A DNA stretch of 64,000 nucleotides from Brucella pecoris (GCF_006376675.1 NZ_VEWK01000002.1:248001-312000); one strand, 5' to 3'. Counted from the stretch's first letter, positions 1 to 9,349 are shown. Notes: generated by a model not told the origin, from the letters alone. Made by a program: numbers and translations.

Positions 1-498
1 AGCGTAACCCTCGTCGTTCGAATCGCGTGCAGCCGAATAATCGTTGTAATCGAATTGCGGTACAGGCTCGCTGCGGTCCGCCTCTTCGAACTCCAATGTT
101 TCGAACGAAGGCGTTGCCAAAGCTGGCGCCTGCTCATCCTCGCTCATCTGAAGATCAAGTTCGTCTTCCAGAGCGGACGCAAGTTCTTCCTCATGTATCA
201 GCGTTTCGCCCGCCGGGTAGGAATCATCGCGCGTGGGCGTTGCTTCGAACTGCGACTGGTCCGTAGGCTGAGAATAATCATTGAAGTCACCGAGCAGCTC
301 GCGCTCCAGATCCAGCGCGGGATCGAAGCCGGGATCTGTCCGGTTATCCTCGAAGTGAGTGGGGCGGCGCTCATTCCAAGCGACGTTATCATCAGCAGGC
401 GTGCCGAAGTCCATGATCCGTGACAATTCCATCAGCGGATCGTCTTCGTGCAACGGACGCTCGCCGTAATTACGGGGATTTGCACTGCTGTCCGTCAT
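1..498 (-). CDS. Acidic protein N-terminus, probable SPOR-domain protein (partial)
   Basis: The reading frame is open for 166 codons from an ATG at 498 to the window edge, so the C-terminal part is missing. An AGGA ribosome site lies 8 nt before the ATG. The visible part starts MTDSSANPRNYGERPLHEDD and is acidic, rich in D, E, N, P and Y, and without a membrane helix so far. It resembles the disordered cytoplasmic N-terminus of large SPOR-domain proteins, which bind denuded septal peptidoglycan through a C-terminal domain. That domain would lie outside the window. The identity rests on gene order: in Rhizobiales/Brucellaceae the gene after dgt-argS usually encodes such a protein, followed by nagZ. 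The function is therefore inferred. Confidence 0.65.
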   Translation of the reverse strand, partial: MTDSSANPRNYGERPLHEDDPLMELSRIMDFGTPADDNVAWNERRPTHFEDNRTDPGFDPALDLERELLGDFNDYSQPTDQSQFEATPTRDDSYPAGETLIHEEELASALEDELDLQMSEDEQAPALATPSFETLEFEEADRSEPVPQFDYNDYSAARDSNDEGYA

Positions 499-808
499 AA
501 CGTGTTCCTAACTCAAACCCTGGACGTCGCAAGACGTCTCCATACATTGCTTTTTAGCGAGGCAATGTGGGCAAAAGTTGACGGAAGTTTCCTGCGCCAG
601 AAGGAAGACCAATGACTTGCGTTCATTATGGCCTCCCACCTGTTCGACTTGCCAACTTTTGCCTTCAATCAGTCTTTCGACCTGAACAGCTTCGTGACAG
701 CCGAGTGGTCACCGAAAACATCTCGACCCGCATTTCGCGGTCCGCTCACTGCGGTGACCAATCTTCGAGTATAATCCGTCTCAAAGGCTCTCACCTTCAA
801 ACTATACT
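499..808. other. 310-nt gap between argS and the SPOR-type gene
   Basis: No long reading frame is convincing here. A 37-codon minus-strand frame (513-626) with a GGGAGG site is listed separately as a weak candidate. No terminator with a clear T-run is seen after argS, so argS and the downstream gene may be co-transcribed. Confidence 0.4.
513..626 (-). CDS. Possible 37-aa cationic small protein
   Basis: The ATG at 626 is preceded by GGGAGG with a 5-nt spacer, and the frame closes with TGA at 513, 14 nt before the start of the acidic SPOR-type gene. The peptide is basic (about seven Arg/Lys) with Trp residues and no clear membrane helix. The only support is the ribosome site and the position in a minus-strand transcript; it could be chance. 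I do not recognise a family. Confidence 0.2.
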   Translation of the reverse strand: MNASHWSSFWRRKLPSTFAHIASLKSNVWRRLATSRV

Positions 809-2566
809 CTAGCGCATTTCCGTTGGAGCGTCCGCACCGATTATCGTCAATCCGGAACGCAGTACATCGGAAACAACCTGTACCAGCCCTAGCCTGGCTA
901 GCGACAAGTCTGGATCGTTAACCTTAATAAAACGTAAGTCCGGGTTCTCTGTGCCTCTATTCCACTGCGAATGGAACGCGCTGGCGAGGTCATAAAGATA
1001 GAATGCAAGCCGATGCGGCTCCTGATGAACAGCCGCAGCCTCGATCAGACGCGGATATTCTGCAAGCTTGCGAACGAGTGCAATTTCGCTTTCATCGGTC
1101 AGCTTGTTGAAATGCGCAGCCATGCCGACTCGGTCCAGATCGGCAAGCCCAAGTTGATCGGCAGCCTGCCGGAAAACCGAGTGACAACGCGCCGAAGCAT
1201 ATTGCACGTAGAAGATCGGGTTGTCCTTCGACTGCTCGGTCACCTTGGCAAAATCGAAATCCAGCGGCGCGTCGTTCTTCCGGTAAAGCATCATGAAACG
1301 AACCGGGTCGCGGCCGACCTCATCCACGACCTCGCGCAGCGTTATGAACTCGCCCGACCGCTTCGACATGCGCACAGGTTCGCCATCACGGAACAGCTTG
1401 ACGAGCTGGCAGAGCAGCACTGTCAACTTGGCCTTACCGTCGGAAACGGCTCTCGCGACCGCTTCCAGACGCTTGACATAGCCACCGTGGTCGGCGCCCA
1501 GCACATAGATCATCTCGTTGAAGCCACGGTCGTATTTGTCCTTGAAATACGCGACGTCGCCAGCAAAATAAGTGAAAGCGCCATCGGACTTCATCAGCGG
1601 ACGGTCAATATCGTCGCCCACTTCCGTCGAACGGAACAATGTCTGCTCCCGGTCTTCCCAATCTTCCGGAAGCTGGCCCTTTGGAGGCGGAAGCTTGCCC
1701 TTATAAACATGGCCCTTGAGCGTCAGATCGTTGATTGCATTGCGAATCGCCCGTGCGTGATCCACATGCAGCTTCCGCTCGGAGAAGAACACATCATGAT
1801 GCACATTGAGCGCATCGAGATCAGCACGGATCATCGCCATCATGGCGTCGATCGTGCGATCCTTTACGAGAGCGAGCGCTTCGGCTTCCGGTATTTCCAG
1901 AAGCTTCTTCCCGAATTCCTTGGCAAGCTCCTGCCCGACCGGAACGAGATAGTCGCCGGGGTAAAGACCAGCCGGAATCTCGCCGATATTCTCGCCTAGC
2001 GCTTCGCGATAACGCAGCATCGCGGAACGCGCCAGCACATCAATCTGCGCCCCGGCGTCGTTGATATAGTATTCCTTGACTACCTCGTAGCCTGAGAATT
2101 TCAGCAGATTAGCCAGAACATCGCCCACAACCGCACCGCGGCAATGGCCCACATGCATGGGACCGGTCGGGTTTGCCGAAACATACTCGACATTCACCTT
2201 CAATCCGGAACCAAGCTTGGAACGACCAAAATCAGTACCCTCATTCAGCATCGCCGAGAGTTCACGCTGCCAATAAGCGGCCTTGAGACGCAGATTGATG
2301 AAGCCCGGACCCGCAACATCGACAGTTTCGACATCTTCATCCGAGGCAAGAGCTTCAGCTATCCGAACCGCGAGTTCGCGCGGGTTTTCACCAACAGCCT
2401 TGGAGAGCACCATTGCAGCATTGGTTGCGATATCGCCATGGGAAGCATCTCGCGGTGGCTCGACACCGATGCGCGAAAGATCGAGTTCGCCACCGTCTTT
2501 CGGTTTCAGATCAATATCTTGCAACGTCTTTTTGATACGTGCGTCGAAATCTGCAAAGATATTCAT
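809..2566 (-). CDS. argS: Arginyl-tRNA synthetase
   Basis: This is the cytoplasmic class I synthetase that charges tRNA-Arg with arginine. The 585-residue length fits bacterial ArgS. An N-terminal ArgRS-type domain (about 1-110) precedes the catalytic Rossmann fold, whose HIGH signature is HVGH at residues 138-141 inside [14 protein letters not shown]. The KMSKS-like loop reads RMSKRSGEF, and a helical DALR anticodon-binding domain fills the last 150 residues. The frame starts at ATG 2566 with an AGGA-type site upstream. It follows dgt on the same strand after 118 nt and precedes the SPOR-type gene, the usual rhizobial order. Confidence 0.97.
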   Translation of the reverse strand: MNIFADFDARIKKTLQDIDLKPKDGGELDLSRIGVEPPRDASHGDIATNAAMVLSKAVGENPRELAVRIAEALASDEDVETVDVAGPGFINLRLKAAYWQRELSAMLNEGTDFGRSKLGSGLKVNVEYVSANPTGPMHVGHCRGAVVGDVLANLLKFSGYEVVKEYYINDAGAQIDVLARSAMLRYREALGENIGEIPAGLYPGDYLVPVGQELAKEFGKKLLEIPEAEALALVKDRTIDAMMAMIRADLDALNVHHDVFFSERKLHVDHARAIRNAINDLTLKGHVYKGKLPPPKGQLPEDWEDREQTLFRSTEVGDDIDRPLMKSDGAFTYFAGDVAYFKDKYDRGFNEMIYVLGADHGGYVKRLEAVARAVSDGKAKLTVLLCQLVKLFRDGEPVRMSKRSGEFITLREVVDEVGRDPVRFMMLYRKNDAPLDFDFAKVTEQSKDNPIFYVQYASARCHSVFRQAADQLGLADLDRVGMAAHFNKLTDESEIALVRKLAEYPRLIEAAAVHQEPHRLAFYLYDLASAFHSQWNRGTENPDLRFIKVNDPDLSLARLGLVQVVSDVLRSGLTIIGADAPTEMR

Positions 2567-2684
2567 GGTCTGTCCTGTCAGGCTTACGCCGGGCTTTTAG
2601 TCCTGCTTTTCCGGTGTCGGCTCGTTCCAATAAAGTGCGGGATCAGGTCAATTTACCGATAGATGCCGCTTCGTTTGGCCCCGA

Positions 2685-3893
2685 TTAAGCTAAATCGGGT
2701 GTGTGGTCAAACAATCGTCGGTGTTCTCGCACGGCATAATTGTCAGTCATCCCGGCGAGATAATCAGCTATCCGCCGTGCTCGCGATGCTTCATCCAGCG
2801 TCTCGCAGCCTGATTGCCATTCTGGTGGCATGATCATTGGGTCGGCAAAACAGGCGTCAAAAAGGTCTTGAAGAATCTTGTCGGCGGCGTGCCTGCGCAC
2901 CACGACGCTGTCGTGGAAATAGAGGTTCTTGAAGAGAAACCGCTTCAGCACTTTTTCGTCGGTGCGCATGGAATCAGAAAACGCCACCAGTGCATGCGAC
3001 TGACCGTGCACATCTTCCACGCTGTGCGGCTTTGCCGCTGCCAGACGACGTTGGGCCTCTTCGATCACGTCTTCCACCATGATCGTGATCTGCCTGCGCA
3101 CCAGTTCGTGTCCGGTTCGCACGGGATCAAGGTCGGGATAACGCGTCCGCACGAGATCGAGCAGGCGTTTCGTCAACGGCACCTCGTCAAGCGCATCAAG
3201 GCTCAAAAGCCCTGCCCGCAGACCGTCATCGATATCATGGGCGTTATATGCAATATCGTCGGCAATGGCCGCGCACTGCGCTTCCAGACTAGCGAACCGC
3301 GTGAGCTCCAGATCATAGCGTTCATTGAAATCGAGAATCGGCAATGGAACAACAACATCGGGATGCGTCGCAAATGCGCCCAACAAAGGCCCGTTGTGCT
3401 TGACCAGCCCCTCCAGCGTTTCCCACGAGAGATTAAGCCCGTCGAAATCTGCATATCGATGTTCGAGCTTGGTCACGATCCTGAGCGACTGCGCATTGTG
3501 ATCGAAGCCACCGAATGGCTTCATACGCTCATTGAGCGCTTCCTCACCGGTATGGCCGAAGGGCGTGTGCCCGAAATCATGGACAAGCGCCACAGCTTCG
3601 GCAAGATCTTCATCGAGCCGTAATGCGCGCGCCAGAGCACGGGCAATCTGGGCGACCTCTATCGTATGCGTGAGCCGCGTTCGATAATGATCGCCCTCGT
3701 GCGCGATAAAAACCTGCGTCTTATGCTTCAGACGGCGGAAAGCCGTGGAATGGATGATGCGGTCCCTGTCGCGCTGGAATGGCGTGCGTGTCGGGCTCTC
3801 CGACTCAGGCACCAGACGGCCGCGACTCTGTGCAGGATCACAGGCATAGGGCGCGCGTTCGCGATAACCAAAGCCTATTCCTTCCAGCGACAT
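2685..3893 (-). CDS. dgt: dGTP triphosphohydrolase-like HD-domain protein
   Basis: The 402-aa protein belongs to the type 2 dGTPase-like HD superfamily, which removes tripolyphosphate from dGTP and related dNTPs and so trims nucleotide pools. The metal-binding residues are visible: H76 in [10 protein letters not shown] and the HD pair H105-D106 in [12 protein letters not shown]. The family N-terminal motif [22 protein letters not shown] (residues 41-62) is intact. The length matches the alphaproteobacterial proteins usually named deoxyguanosinetriphosphate triphosphohydrolase-like. It is divergent from erpA and upstream of argS, as in other Rhizobiales. Substrate range is not shown by sequence. 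Confidence 0.93.
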   Translation of the reverse strand: MSLEGIGFGYRERAPYACDPAQSRGRLVPESESPTRTPFQRDRDRIIHSTAFRRLKHKTQVFIAHEGDHYRTRLTHTIEVAQIARALARALRLDEDLAEAVALVHDFGHTPFGHTGEEALNERMKPFGGFDHNAQSLRIVTKLEHRYADFDGLNLSWETLEGLVKHNGPLLGAFATHPDVVVPLPILDFNERYDLELTRFASLEAQCAAIADDIAYNAHDIDDGLRAGLLSLDALDEVPLTKRLLDLVRTRYPDLDPVRTGHELVRRQITIMVEDVIEEAQRRLAAAKPHSVEDVHGQSHALVAFSDSMRTDEKVLKRFLFKNLYFHDSVVVRRHAADKILQDLFDACFADPMIMPPEWQSGCETLDEASRARRIADYLAGMTDNYAVREHRRLFDHTPDLA

Positions 3894-4071
3894 TGCGATG
3901 CATCCTTCACTGTAATATGATTACGCCAAATTGGTGCGGACCCAGTACAGACATTGACTTCCGCAGTTCGCGTTCATAGCTATCAGCTAACCATGAAGGC
4001 AAGTATGCGGCTATCGGAAATCTGGAGAAATCACCCGGTTCATATTCGCAATTGCAAACGGAACAAAGCAG

Positions 4072-4398
4072 ATGACAGGCATTACCGTTTCAGATTCCGC
4101 AGCAAAGCGGATCGCCAAGATTCTCGGATCGGAACCGGGAAAGACTGCCCTTCGCGTTTCTGTCGAAGGCGGCGGGTGTTCCGGTTTCTCCTATAAATAC
4201 GACCTGGTCGATGAGCAGGCCGACGACGATATCATCATCGAGAAGCTTGGTGCCAAGGTTTTGATCGATTCCATCTCCGTTCCTTATCTGGACGGCTCGG
4301 AAATCGATTTCGTCGATGATCTGATGGGGCAATCGTTCCAGATCCGGAATCCGAACGCCACTTCGTCCTGCGGCTGCGGAACCAGCTTCGCTATCTGA
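4072..4398 (+). CDS. erpA: Iron-sulfur cluster insertion protein ErpA (A-type carrier)
   Basis: This is an A-type Fe-S carrier that accepts clusters from the SUF scaffold and delivers them to apoproteins. All three conserved cysteines are present: C36 in EGGGCSGF and C100/C102 in the C-terminal SCGCGTSF. The 108-aa length is typical. The start at 4072 gives the usual short N-terminus. It is transcribed away from dgt and ends in a strong intrinsic terminator. Other Fe-S maturation genes (bolA, grxD) lie about 34 kb away. ErpA and IscA/SufA paralogs are hard to separate by sequence alone; the dgt-argS neighbourhood supports ErpA. Confidence 0.93.
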   Translation: MTGITVSDSAAKRIAKILGSEPGKTALRVSVEGGGCSGFSYKYDLVDEQADDDIIIEKLGAKVLIDSISVPYLDGSEIDFVDDLMGQSFQIRNPNATSSCGCGTSFAI

Positions 4399-4424
4399 TT
4401 GGTGCGCAGAAGTACCAAATTCAA

Positions 4425-4457
4425 AACCGGCTGCCACACGGCGGCCGGTTTTTTTTA
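4425..4457 (+). terminator. Intrinsic terminator after erpA
   Basis: The arms AACCGGC and GCCGGTT flank a 12-nt loop and are followed by a run of eight T residues. It lies 26 nt after the erpA stop and in front of the convergent DUF533 gene. Confidence 0.85.
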
Positions 4458-4480
4458 AAGGTTCGGGAGAATAACCAGCC

Positions 4481-5188
4481 TCAAACCTTTACCGAAGCAA
4501 CCGTGGCTTCGATGTGATCCACCAAGGCATCCGGCAGGCCGAGACGACCGGCCAGCATATCCAGATACCCGCGCTCAGCCCGGTTATCGGGATCTATCGC
4601 AAGGCGCGAAGCGGTATAAAGTTCGACCTTCTGCTCTTCAGTCAGTGCAGCGGAAACCAGACCGTCGATATCGACGGGATCGGCGAGCTCTTTCTCAAGA
4701 AAGGCTTCCGCCTCATCGTCAAGACCGGAAATTTTCACTTTCTCCATGATGCGTGCACGCTCGGCATCGTCGATATGGCCGTCGGCTTTTGCAGCGGCAA
4801 TCATCGCCTGCACGAGCGTCAGCGCAAAACTGTTGCTCATTGCCGGAGATTGCGGGTGGAACGGAGAATCGGCCGGGGGCGGCGGAAGAAGTTCAGGCTC
4901 CTTCGCGACCGGCTGTTCTGCCGTCTGCGGTGCCTGACCGGATTTGTAGTTCTTGTAGGCGAGATATCCCAATCCGGCGACTGCAGCGATCCCACCAACG
5001 GTCGCCACATTGCCAGCGAGCTTACGCCCGGTCTTCGTGCCGAGAATGGCGGCGGCAATGGCGCCCGTCGCAAGCGGGTTCTTCTTTGCCAGGTCTGTAA
5101 CCTGCCCGGCCTTATCGCGGACGCTTCCCGACGTACCGGGTACTTGCGATCCCAGAAACTGTTCGAGAAGTTTCTTGGCGTCGAACAT
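4481..5188 (-). CDS. DUF533 / TerB-like tellurite-resistance family protein
   Basis: A 235-aa protein with the DUF533 layout: an N-terminal segment MFDAKKLLEQFLGSQ, a glycine/alanine-rich stretch containing a probable membrane segment (about residues 60-85, ATVGGIAAVAGLGYLAYKNY), a proline-rich linker (about 95-110), and a C-terminal all-helical TerB-like domain with the acidic loop KADGHIDDAERARI. The function of the family is unknown. I chose ATG 5188 rather than the upstream in-frame start at 5245 because AGGAG lies 7 nt in front of it and the MFDAKKLL start is family-typical. It is convergent with erpA. Confidence 0.85.
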   Translation of the reverse strand: MFDAKKLLEQFLGSQVPGTSGSVRDKAGQVTDLAKKNPLATGAIAAAILGTKTGRKLAGNVATVGGIAAVAGLGYLAYKNYKSGQAPQTAEQPVAKEPELLPPPPADSPFHPQSPAMSNSFALTLVQAMIAAAKADGHIDDAERARIMEKVKISGLDDEAEAFLEKELADPVDIDGLVSAALTEEQKVELYTASRLAIDPDNRAERGYLDMLAGRLGLPDALVDHIEATVASVKV

Positions 5189-5362
5189 TCGAATATCTCC
5201 TGTTTGGCTCCTGTTCATGAGCAAATAGGAACGTAAAACGGCCAATACAAACAGTTCAGCATCAAAATATTCGCGAATATTGAAAATACTGGGGTTGAAA
5301 AGCTGTGACGCAAGATAGCGTCCTGCTTGCCCTCACCTCCCCGAGCGCATAATCATAGCGAT

Positions 5363-6145
5363 ATGAAAATCGCTACGTGGAACATTAACGGCGTCAAGGC
5401 CCGCATCGACAACCTCCAGCATTGGCTGAAGGAATCTTCGCCCGATATCGCCTGCCTGCAGGAAATCAAATCGGTCGACGATCAGTTTCCACGTCTGGAG
5501 ATCGAGGCGCTCGGCTACCACGTGGAAACACACGGTCAAAAGGGCTTCAACGGCGTCGCACTTCTGTCCAAGAAATCGCCGGATGAGGTCAACCGTGGCC
5601 TTCCGGGTGATGATAGCGATGAGCAGGCGCGCTTCATCGAAGGCGTCTACTCCACGGACAAGGGCGTTGTCCGCGTCGTTTCGCTTTACCTGCCGAACGG
5701 CAATCCCGTGGACACGGAGAAGTTTCCCTACAAGCTTTCGTGGATGCAGCGGCTTGAACTATGGGCAAAAGACCGTCTTGCCTTTGAGGAGCCCCTTGTC
5801 CTTGCTGGCGACTATAACGTCATTCCTGAACCCGAGGACGCCAAAAACCCCGGCCAGTGGGTCGGTGACGCGCTCTTCCTGCCGCAATCACGCCAGGCAT
5901 TCCGCAGACTTGAAAATCTGGGCTTTACCGAGGCTATCCGTGCGTCGACCGACGATAGTGGGATTTATTCGTTCTGGGATTACCAGGCTGGCGCCTGGCA
6001 GAAGAACAATGGCATCCGCATCGATCACCTGATGCTATCACCCGAGGCGGCCAATTGTTTCATATCGAGTGATGTGGAAAAGCACGTTCGTGCCTGGGAA
6101 AAGCCATCCGATCATGTACCGGTGACGATAACGCTTTCGGTCTGA
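5363..6145 (+). CDS. xthA: Exodeoxyribonuclease III (AP endonuclease)
   Basis: The 260-aa Mg-dependent EEP-fold nuclease incises DNA at abasic sites and trims 3' ends in base-excision repair. Landmarks are MKIATWNINGVKAR at the N-terminus, CLQEIK (metal-binding Glu), LAGDYNVIPE (Asp/Asn pair), GIRIDHLMLS and the terminal SDHVPVTITL catalytic His. ATG 5363 is chosen over the longer 5327 frame because the family begins MKIATWN. It is convergent with exoR, with only 19 nt between their stops and no obvious terminator. Confidence 0.95.
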   Translation: MKIATWNINGVKARIDNLQHWLKESSPDIACLQEIKSVDDQFPRLEIEALGYHVETHGQKGFNGVALLSKKSPDEVNRGLPGDDSDEQARFIEGVYSTDKGVVRVVSLYLPNGNPVDTEKFPYKLSWMQRLELWAKDRLAFEEPLVLAGDYNVIPEPEDAKNPGQWVGDALFLPQSRQAFRRLENLGFTEAIRASTDDSGIYSFWDYQAGAWQKNNGIRIDHLMLSPEAANCFISSDVEKHVRAWEKPSDHVPVTITLSV

Positions 6146-6164
6146 GGCTAGTTCAAGACGAAGA

Positions 6165-6956
6165 TCAGAAATCGCCTTTGGTGGCATAGTCACTGGAGAG
6201 TGCGATCGCATTACGACGATCTGCTTCACCGGCAATCGAGAATGCCTGTTCCTGCATATCGCGTATCCATGGGCAATCCTCGGTCGGGCAGCGTTCGAAA
6301 GCCGCCGTCATCATCGCGAGGCCGCGAACGGTCTTGCCTGCCTGAAACAACATATTGCCAAGCATGGCCTGTGCACCGGCATTACCCTTCTTGGCAGCAA
6401 GCTGGAACCACCGTGCGGCCTGCACGGAATTGCGTTCTCCGCCGTCGCCGTCGAGCAGCATCTTGCCAAGCTCGAACTGGGCTGCGGAATCACCGAAATT
6501 CGAGGCGGCCTGCACATAGAGATTGCGCGCCATGCCCGGATTTGCATTGACCGGCGAACCTGGAATGCCGCGCTTCACATAGCCCGCAAGCGCCACGAGA
6601 GCATCGGCCACATAGGAGTCGTTTTCCGATCCCGGCTCCGAGCCTTCGCGAACGATCTTTTCGAAAATCTTGTAGGCTTCGTAATCGTTTTCCGGCACGC
6701 CATCGCCATCGGCATACATGCGGGCCAGTTTCCACTTTGCGCCCTGATGGCCACGATCCGCAGCATAGCGCAACGCCTTGATCGCCTCGTCCTTGTGACC
6801 GTTCTTGTAGGCAGAGAAGCCGAACTTGAAGAGTTCGAACGGGCTTCTCGACTTTTCAGAATCGTCATTAAGGTCGAAAGCAAAGGCGCTGTTACAGGCA
6901 ATGGCCAAGCCAAGAGCCATAGCAAGGGCGCTATATGAAAAACTGCGGATACGCAT
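6165..6956 (-). CDS. exoR: ExoR-type periplasmic regulator with Sel1 repeats
   Basis: The 263-aa protein has a cleavable signal peptide (MRIRSFSYSALAMALGLAIA, cleavage near AFA-FDL) followed by Sel1/TPR-like repeats (about 55-90, 150-190, 190-230; for example ALRYAADRGHQGAKWKLARM). From memory it aligns end to end with Sinorhizobium ExoR, sharing the SPFELFKFGFSAYKNG segment and the C-terminal WIRDMQEQAFSIA region. In Sinorhizobium ExoR binds the sensor ExoS in the periplasm and holds the ExoS/ChvI system off; the Brucella counterpart of that system is BvrS/BvrR. A GTG lies directly before the ATG at 6956; I prefer the ATG. Confidence 0.88.
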   Translation of the reverse strand: MRIRSFSYSALAMALGLAIACNSAFAFDLNDDSEKSRSPFELFKFGFSAYKNGHKDEAIKALRYAADRGHQGAKWKLARMYADGDGVPENDYEAYKIFEKIVREGSEPGSENDSYVADALVALAGYVKRGIPGSPVNANPGMARNLYVQAASNFGDSAAQFELGKMLLDGDGGERNSVQAARWFQLAAKKGNAGAQAMLGNMLFQAGKTVRGLAMMTAAFERCPTEDCPWIRDMQEQAFSIAGEADRRNAIALSSDYATKGDF

Positions 6957-7409
6957 CACAACGCTGGTCTTTCACACTCAGTGGAGGAAACATTCATCAC
7001 GGACAGAATGCACGCTGTTTTCGTCAAGACTGAGACCCGATCTTGACCGAAAAAAGCCTTACCATCATTGGAACGAAGAAAGGGCGAGCGAACAGGGTTC
7101 ATCCTGTTCCCAATCCGTTTGCTGTGCAACAACGCGCCCTTCGTCATTCCTGCCTATCCTGTTGGAGTTTACCGGCTCCAGATTTTTTGATGGCTTCTGC
7201 CTTTCCATGATCGGTGACGCCTGTTTGTGGCGGGAAATGGGCAAAAAGTACCTTAGCTCTTTTTAGCCTAAAGCAACGGTAAAGACTGTTGCCAATTGAC
7301 AACAAACTGAAGGTTGTTCTGAACAACAATCTGCTCGTGTTGACGTGAGCGATACGAGCTCGCAGTCTGACATAAAATCTAAGATGCCGGGGGAGTCGGG
7401 AAGCCACCT
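6957..7409. other. Divergent promoter region between exoR and the thermonuclease gene
   Basis: This 453-nt gap has no credible gene. Reading frames in it are short and lack ribosome sites. It should hold both outward promoters. The one distinct feature is a perfect 15-bp dyad at 7313-7327, listed separately. Confidence 0.5.
7313..7327. promoter_or_regulatory. 15-bp perfect palindrome, possible operator
   Basis: GTTGTTC-T-GAACAAC is a perfect 7+1+7 dyad located 83 nt before the thermonuclease start and 357 nt before the exoR start. It has the size of a HTH-dimer operator. The cognate regulator is unknown. Confidence 0.4.
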
Positions 7410-8075
7410 ATGAGCAAATACCGTCGCCCTTATAGGCGCCCTTATCGCCCGGCCCGCAAAAGCAATGGCATAAGCTTTCGCAGCATCTTATTGACTATAT
7501 TACTTTTTTCTTTTCTTGCCGTATTGATCGCTTATCTGCCAATCCAATCGGCTCCTAAAGAATCATTGAACGGACCCGTCTATGTGATTGACGGCGACAC
7601 TCTGGTCCTCGGCAAGAAACATATACGCCTCAAGGGTATCGACGCGCCGGAGATGCAACAGCAATGCGCCCGCACAGGTCTCCCTTACGATTGCGGCAAG
7701 GAAGCTCGCAACATATTGCGGTCCAGAATCGGCAAGTCGTCGATTCGGTGTGAGAACGAAGGGCGAGATCAGTACAATCGCGATCTGGCGCGCTGCTATC
7801 TTGGAGAAACCGACCTCAACCGCTGGATGGTCGAGCAGGGCTGGGCCGTCTCCTACGGCGACTATCGGCGCGAGGAAAGAGACGCCCGCAGCAACCGACG
7901 CGGCATCTGGGCCGGACAGTTCGAGCAACCGTCTCTATGGCGCAAGGAACATCGCAATGAGGAAACTGCACAACAATCCGACCGCAAACCTCTGCTGGCT
8001 GTAATCGGCGATACCTTTACCTATATAAGAGACCGTATTCAGAACTTGATCGAAATGATCCTGCCCCGAAGCTGA
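7410..8075 (+). CDS. Membrane-anchored thermonuclease (SNase-fold) protein
   Basis: A 221-aa protein with a very basic N-terminus (RRPYRRPYRPARK), a membrane helix at about residues 24-45 and an extracytoplasmic staphylococcal-nuclease domain (about 56-175). The expected catalytic set is visible: D61 in VIDGDTL, R73 in IRLKGIDAPE, D78, E82 and the Arg in QYNRDLARC. Four cysteines in the domain could form disulfides. It probably degrades DNA or RNA in the periplasm, or is a membrane-tethered homolog of unknown substrate. It is 8 nt upstream of the uracil-DNA glycosylase gene, so the two are likely one transcript. Confidence 0.85.
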   Translation: MSKYRRPYRRPYRPARKSNGISFRSILLTILLFSFLAVLIAYLPIQSAPKESLNGPVYVIDGDTLVLGKKHIRLKGIDAPEMQQQCARTGLPYDCGKEARNILRSRIGKSSIRCENEGRDQYNRDLARCYLGETDLNRWMVEQGWAVSYGDYRREERDARSNRRGIWAGQFEQPSLWRKEHRNEETAQQSDRKPLLAVIGDTFTYIRDRIQNLIEMILPRS

Positions 8076-8083
8076 TAGTATTC

Positions 8084-8716
8084 ATGGAAAAACTAGACGC
8101 GCTCAGTCGCTCAATCCGGGCCTGCCGTATCTGTCGCGACACACCTCAGTTTCTGCCGCCCTTGCCCCACGAGCCCAATCCCGTCTGCATTGTCTCGGAT
8201 ACAGCGAAAATTGCCATTTGCGGTCAAGCTCCCGGCATTCGCGTGCACAACACTTCCCTGCCGTTCAACGACCCGTCGGGAGACCGCCTGCGGCAATGGC
8301 TCGGCGTGTCACGCGAGGAGTTTTATGATCCGTCGCGTTTTGCCATCGTACCGATGGGTTTTTGCTTTCCCGGCTATGACAAGCATGGCGGCGATCTTCC
8401 GCCGCGCCGCGAATGCCGCCAGACCTGGCATGCCCGCGTTTTCGCCACGATGCCGCAGCTAGAATTCATTCTGGTCGTCGGACAATACGCGCTTGCCTAT
8501 CACCTGCCCGACTATCGGGGACGCAATCTGACTGAAACCGTCAAGAACTGGCAGCATTTCATGGAGACACCCAATCCGGCAGGACGAATCGCACTGCCCT
8601 TGCCGCATCCATCCTGGCGCAACAGCGGCTGGCTCAAGCGAAATCCATGGTTCGACGCTGACGTTGTGCCTGTTCTTCAGGCAAAAGTCCGCCACCTGCT
8701 CGGCGACGATAAATAA
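8084..8716 (+). CDS. Uracil-DNA glycosylase family protein with predicted [4Fe-4S] cluster
   Basis: The 210-aa protein has UDG-superfamily motif 1 as GQAPG (residues 47-51) and motif 2 as PHPSWRNSGW near residue 183. Cysteines C14 and C17 (CRIC), C94 and C111 have the spacing of the [4Fe-4S] ligands of family 4/5 UDGs, so a cluster is expected. It would remove uracil or another deaminated base from DNA. The region between motif 1 and the second Cys pair is longer than in classic family 4 enzymes, and it may be a divergent subfamily. It is co-directional with the nuclease gene upstream. Confidence 0.8.
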   Translation: MEKLDALSRSIRACRICRDTPQFLPPLPHEPNPVCIVSDTAKIAICGQAPGIRVHNTSLPFNDPSGDRLRQWLGVSREEFYDPSRFAIVPMGFCFPGYDKHGGDLPPRRECRQTWHARVFATMPQLEFILVVGQYALAYHLPDYRGRNLTETVKNWQHFMETPNPAGRIALPLPHPSWRNSGWLKRNPWFDADVVPVLQAKVRHLLGDDK

Positions 8717-8844
8717 TTTTTACTCCTTTCGTTTTCATCAGAAAATTTTTCCTGTAACTTCGGTTCATTGCGAACCATAAGGTATGACGTTTCACCTATT
8801 CGCAAAGTTCGGGAAACGATTTCTAAAACCGGGAACGGAAACGC

Positions 8845-9324
8845 ATGGACAGGCTCGACAGGAAAATACTGCGCTTATTGCAGGAAGACGCGACACTTGC
8901 GGTGGCAGACGTTGCCAAGAAAGTTGGCCTTTCCACGACGCCTTGCTGGCGCCGCATCCAGAAGCTCGAAGAAGACGGCGTCATCAAGCGCCGTGTCGCC
9001 ATTCTTGACCCCATTCGCGTCAATGCGCGGGTAACGGTGTTCGTATCGGTGCGCACAAGCTCCCACAGCCACGAATGGTTGAAGCGCTTTTCCGAAGTGG
9101 TTCAGGAATTCCCTGAAGTCATCGAATTCTACCGCATGAGCGGTGATGTGGACTATCTGCTTCGCGTGGCTGTGCCGGACATCGGCGCCTATGATGCGTT
9201 CTATAAGCGGCTCATCAGCAAGATCGAAATTCGCGACGTGTCTTCTTCTTTTGCCATGGAGCAAATCAAGTACACCACCGAATTGCCACTCGATTACATG
9301 GTGCTCGACAAAGATAACAACTGA
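8845..9324 (+). CDS. Lrp/AsnC family transcriptional regulator
   Basis: The 159-aa protein has an N-terminal winged HTH (LDRKILRLLQEDATLAVADV and the recognition segment LSTTPCWRRIQKLEEDGVI) and a C-terminal RAM ligand-binding domain (about 65-155). Lrp-type factors sense amino acids and form octamers. Co-regulated genes cannot be told from here: its neighbours are a UDG gene upstream and convergent cobT downstream. The start codon is ATG 8845. A clear terminator follows. Confidence 0.92.
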   Translation: MDRLDRKILRLLQEDATLAVADVAKKVGLSTTPCWRRIQKLEEDGVIKRRVAILDPIRVNARVTVFVSVRTSSHSHEWLKRFSEVVQEFPEVIEFYRMSGDVDYLLRVAVPDIGAYDAFYKRLISKIEIRDVSSSFAMEQIKYTTELPLDYMVLDKDNN

Positions 9325-9349
9325 CGCTTTCAAGCTGTTGATTTAAAAG

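Noticed and set aside
971..1999. 342-codon plus-strand frame across argS
   Set aside because: It is the antisense shadow of argS and has no domain or ribosome site.
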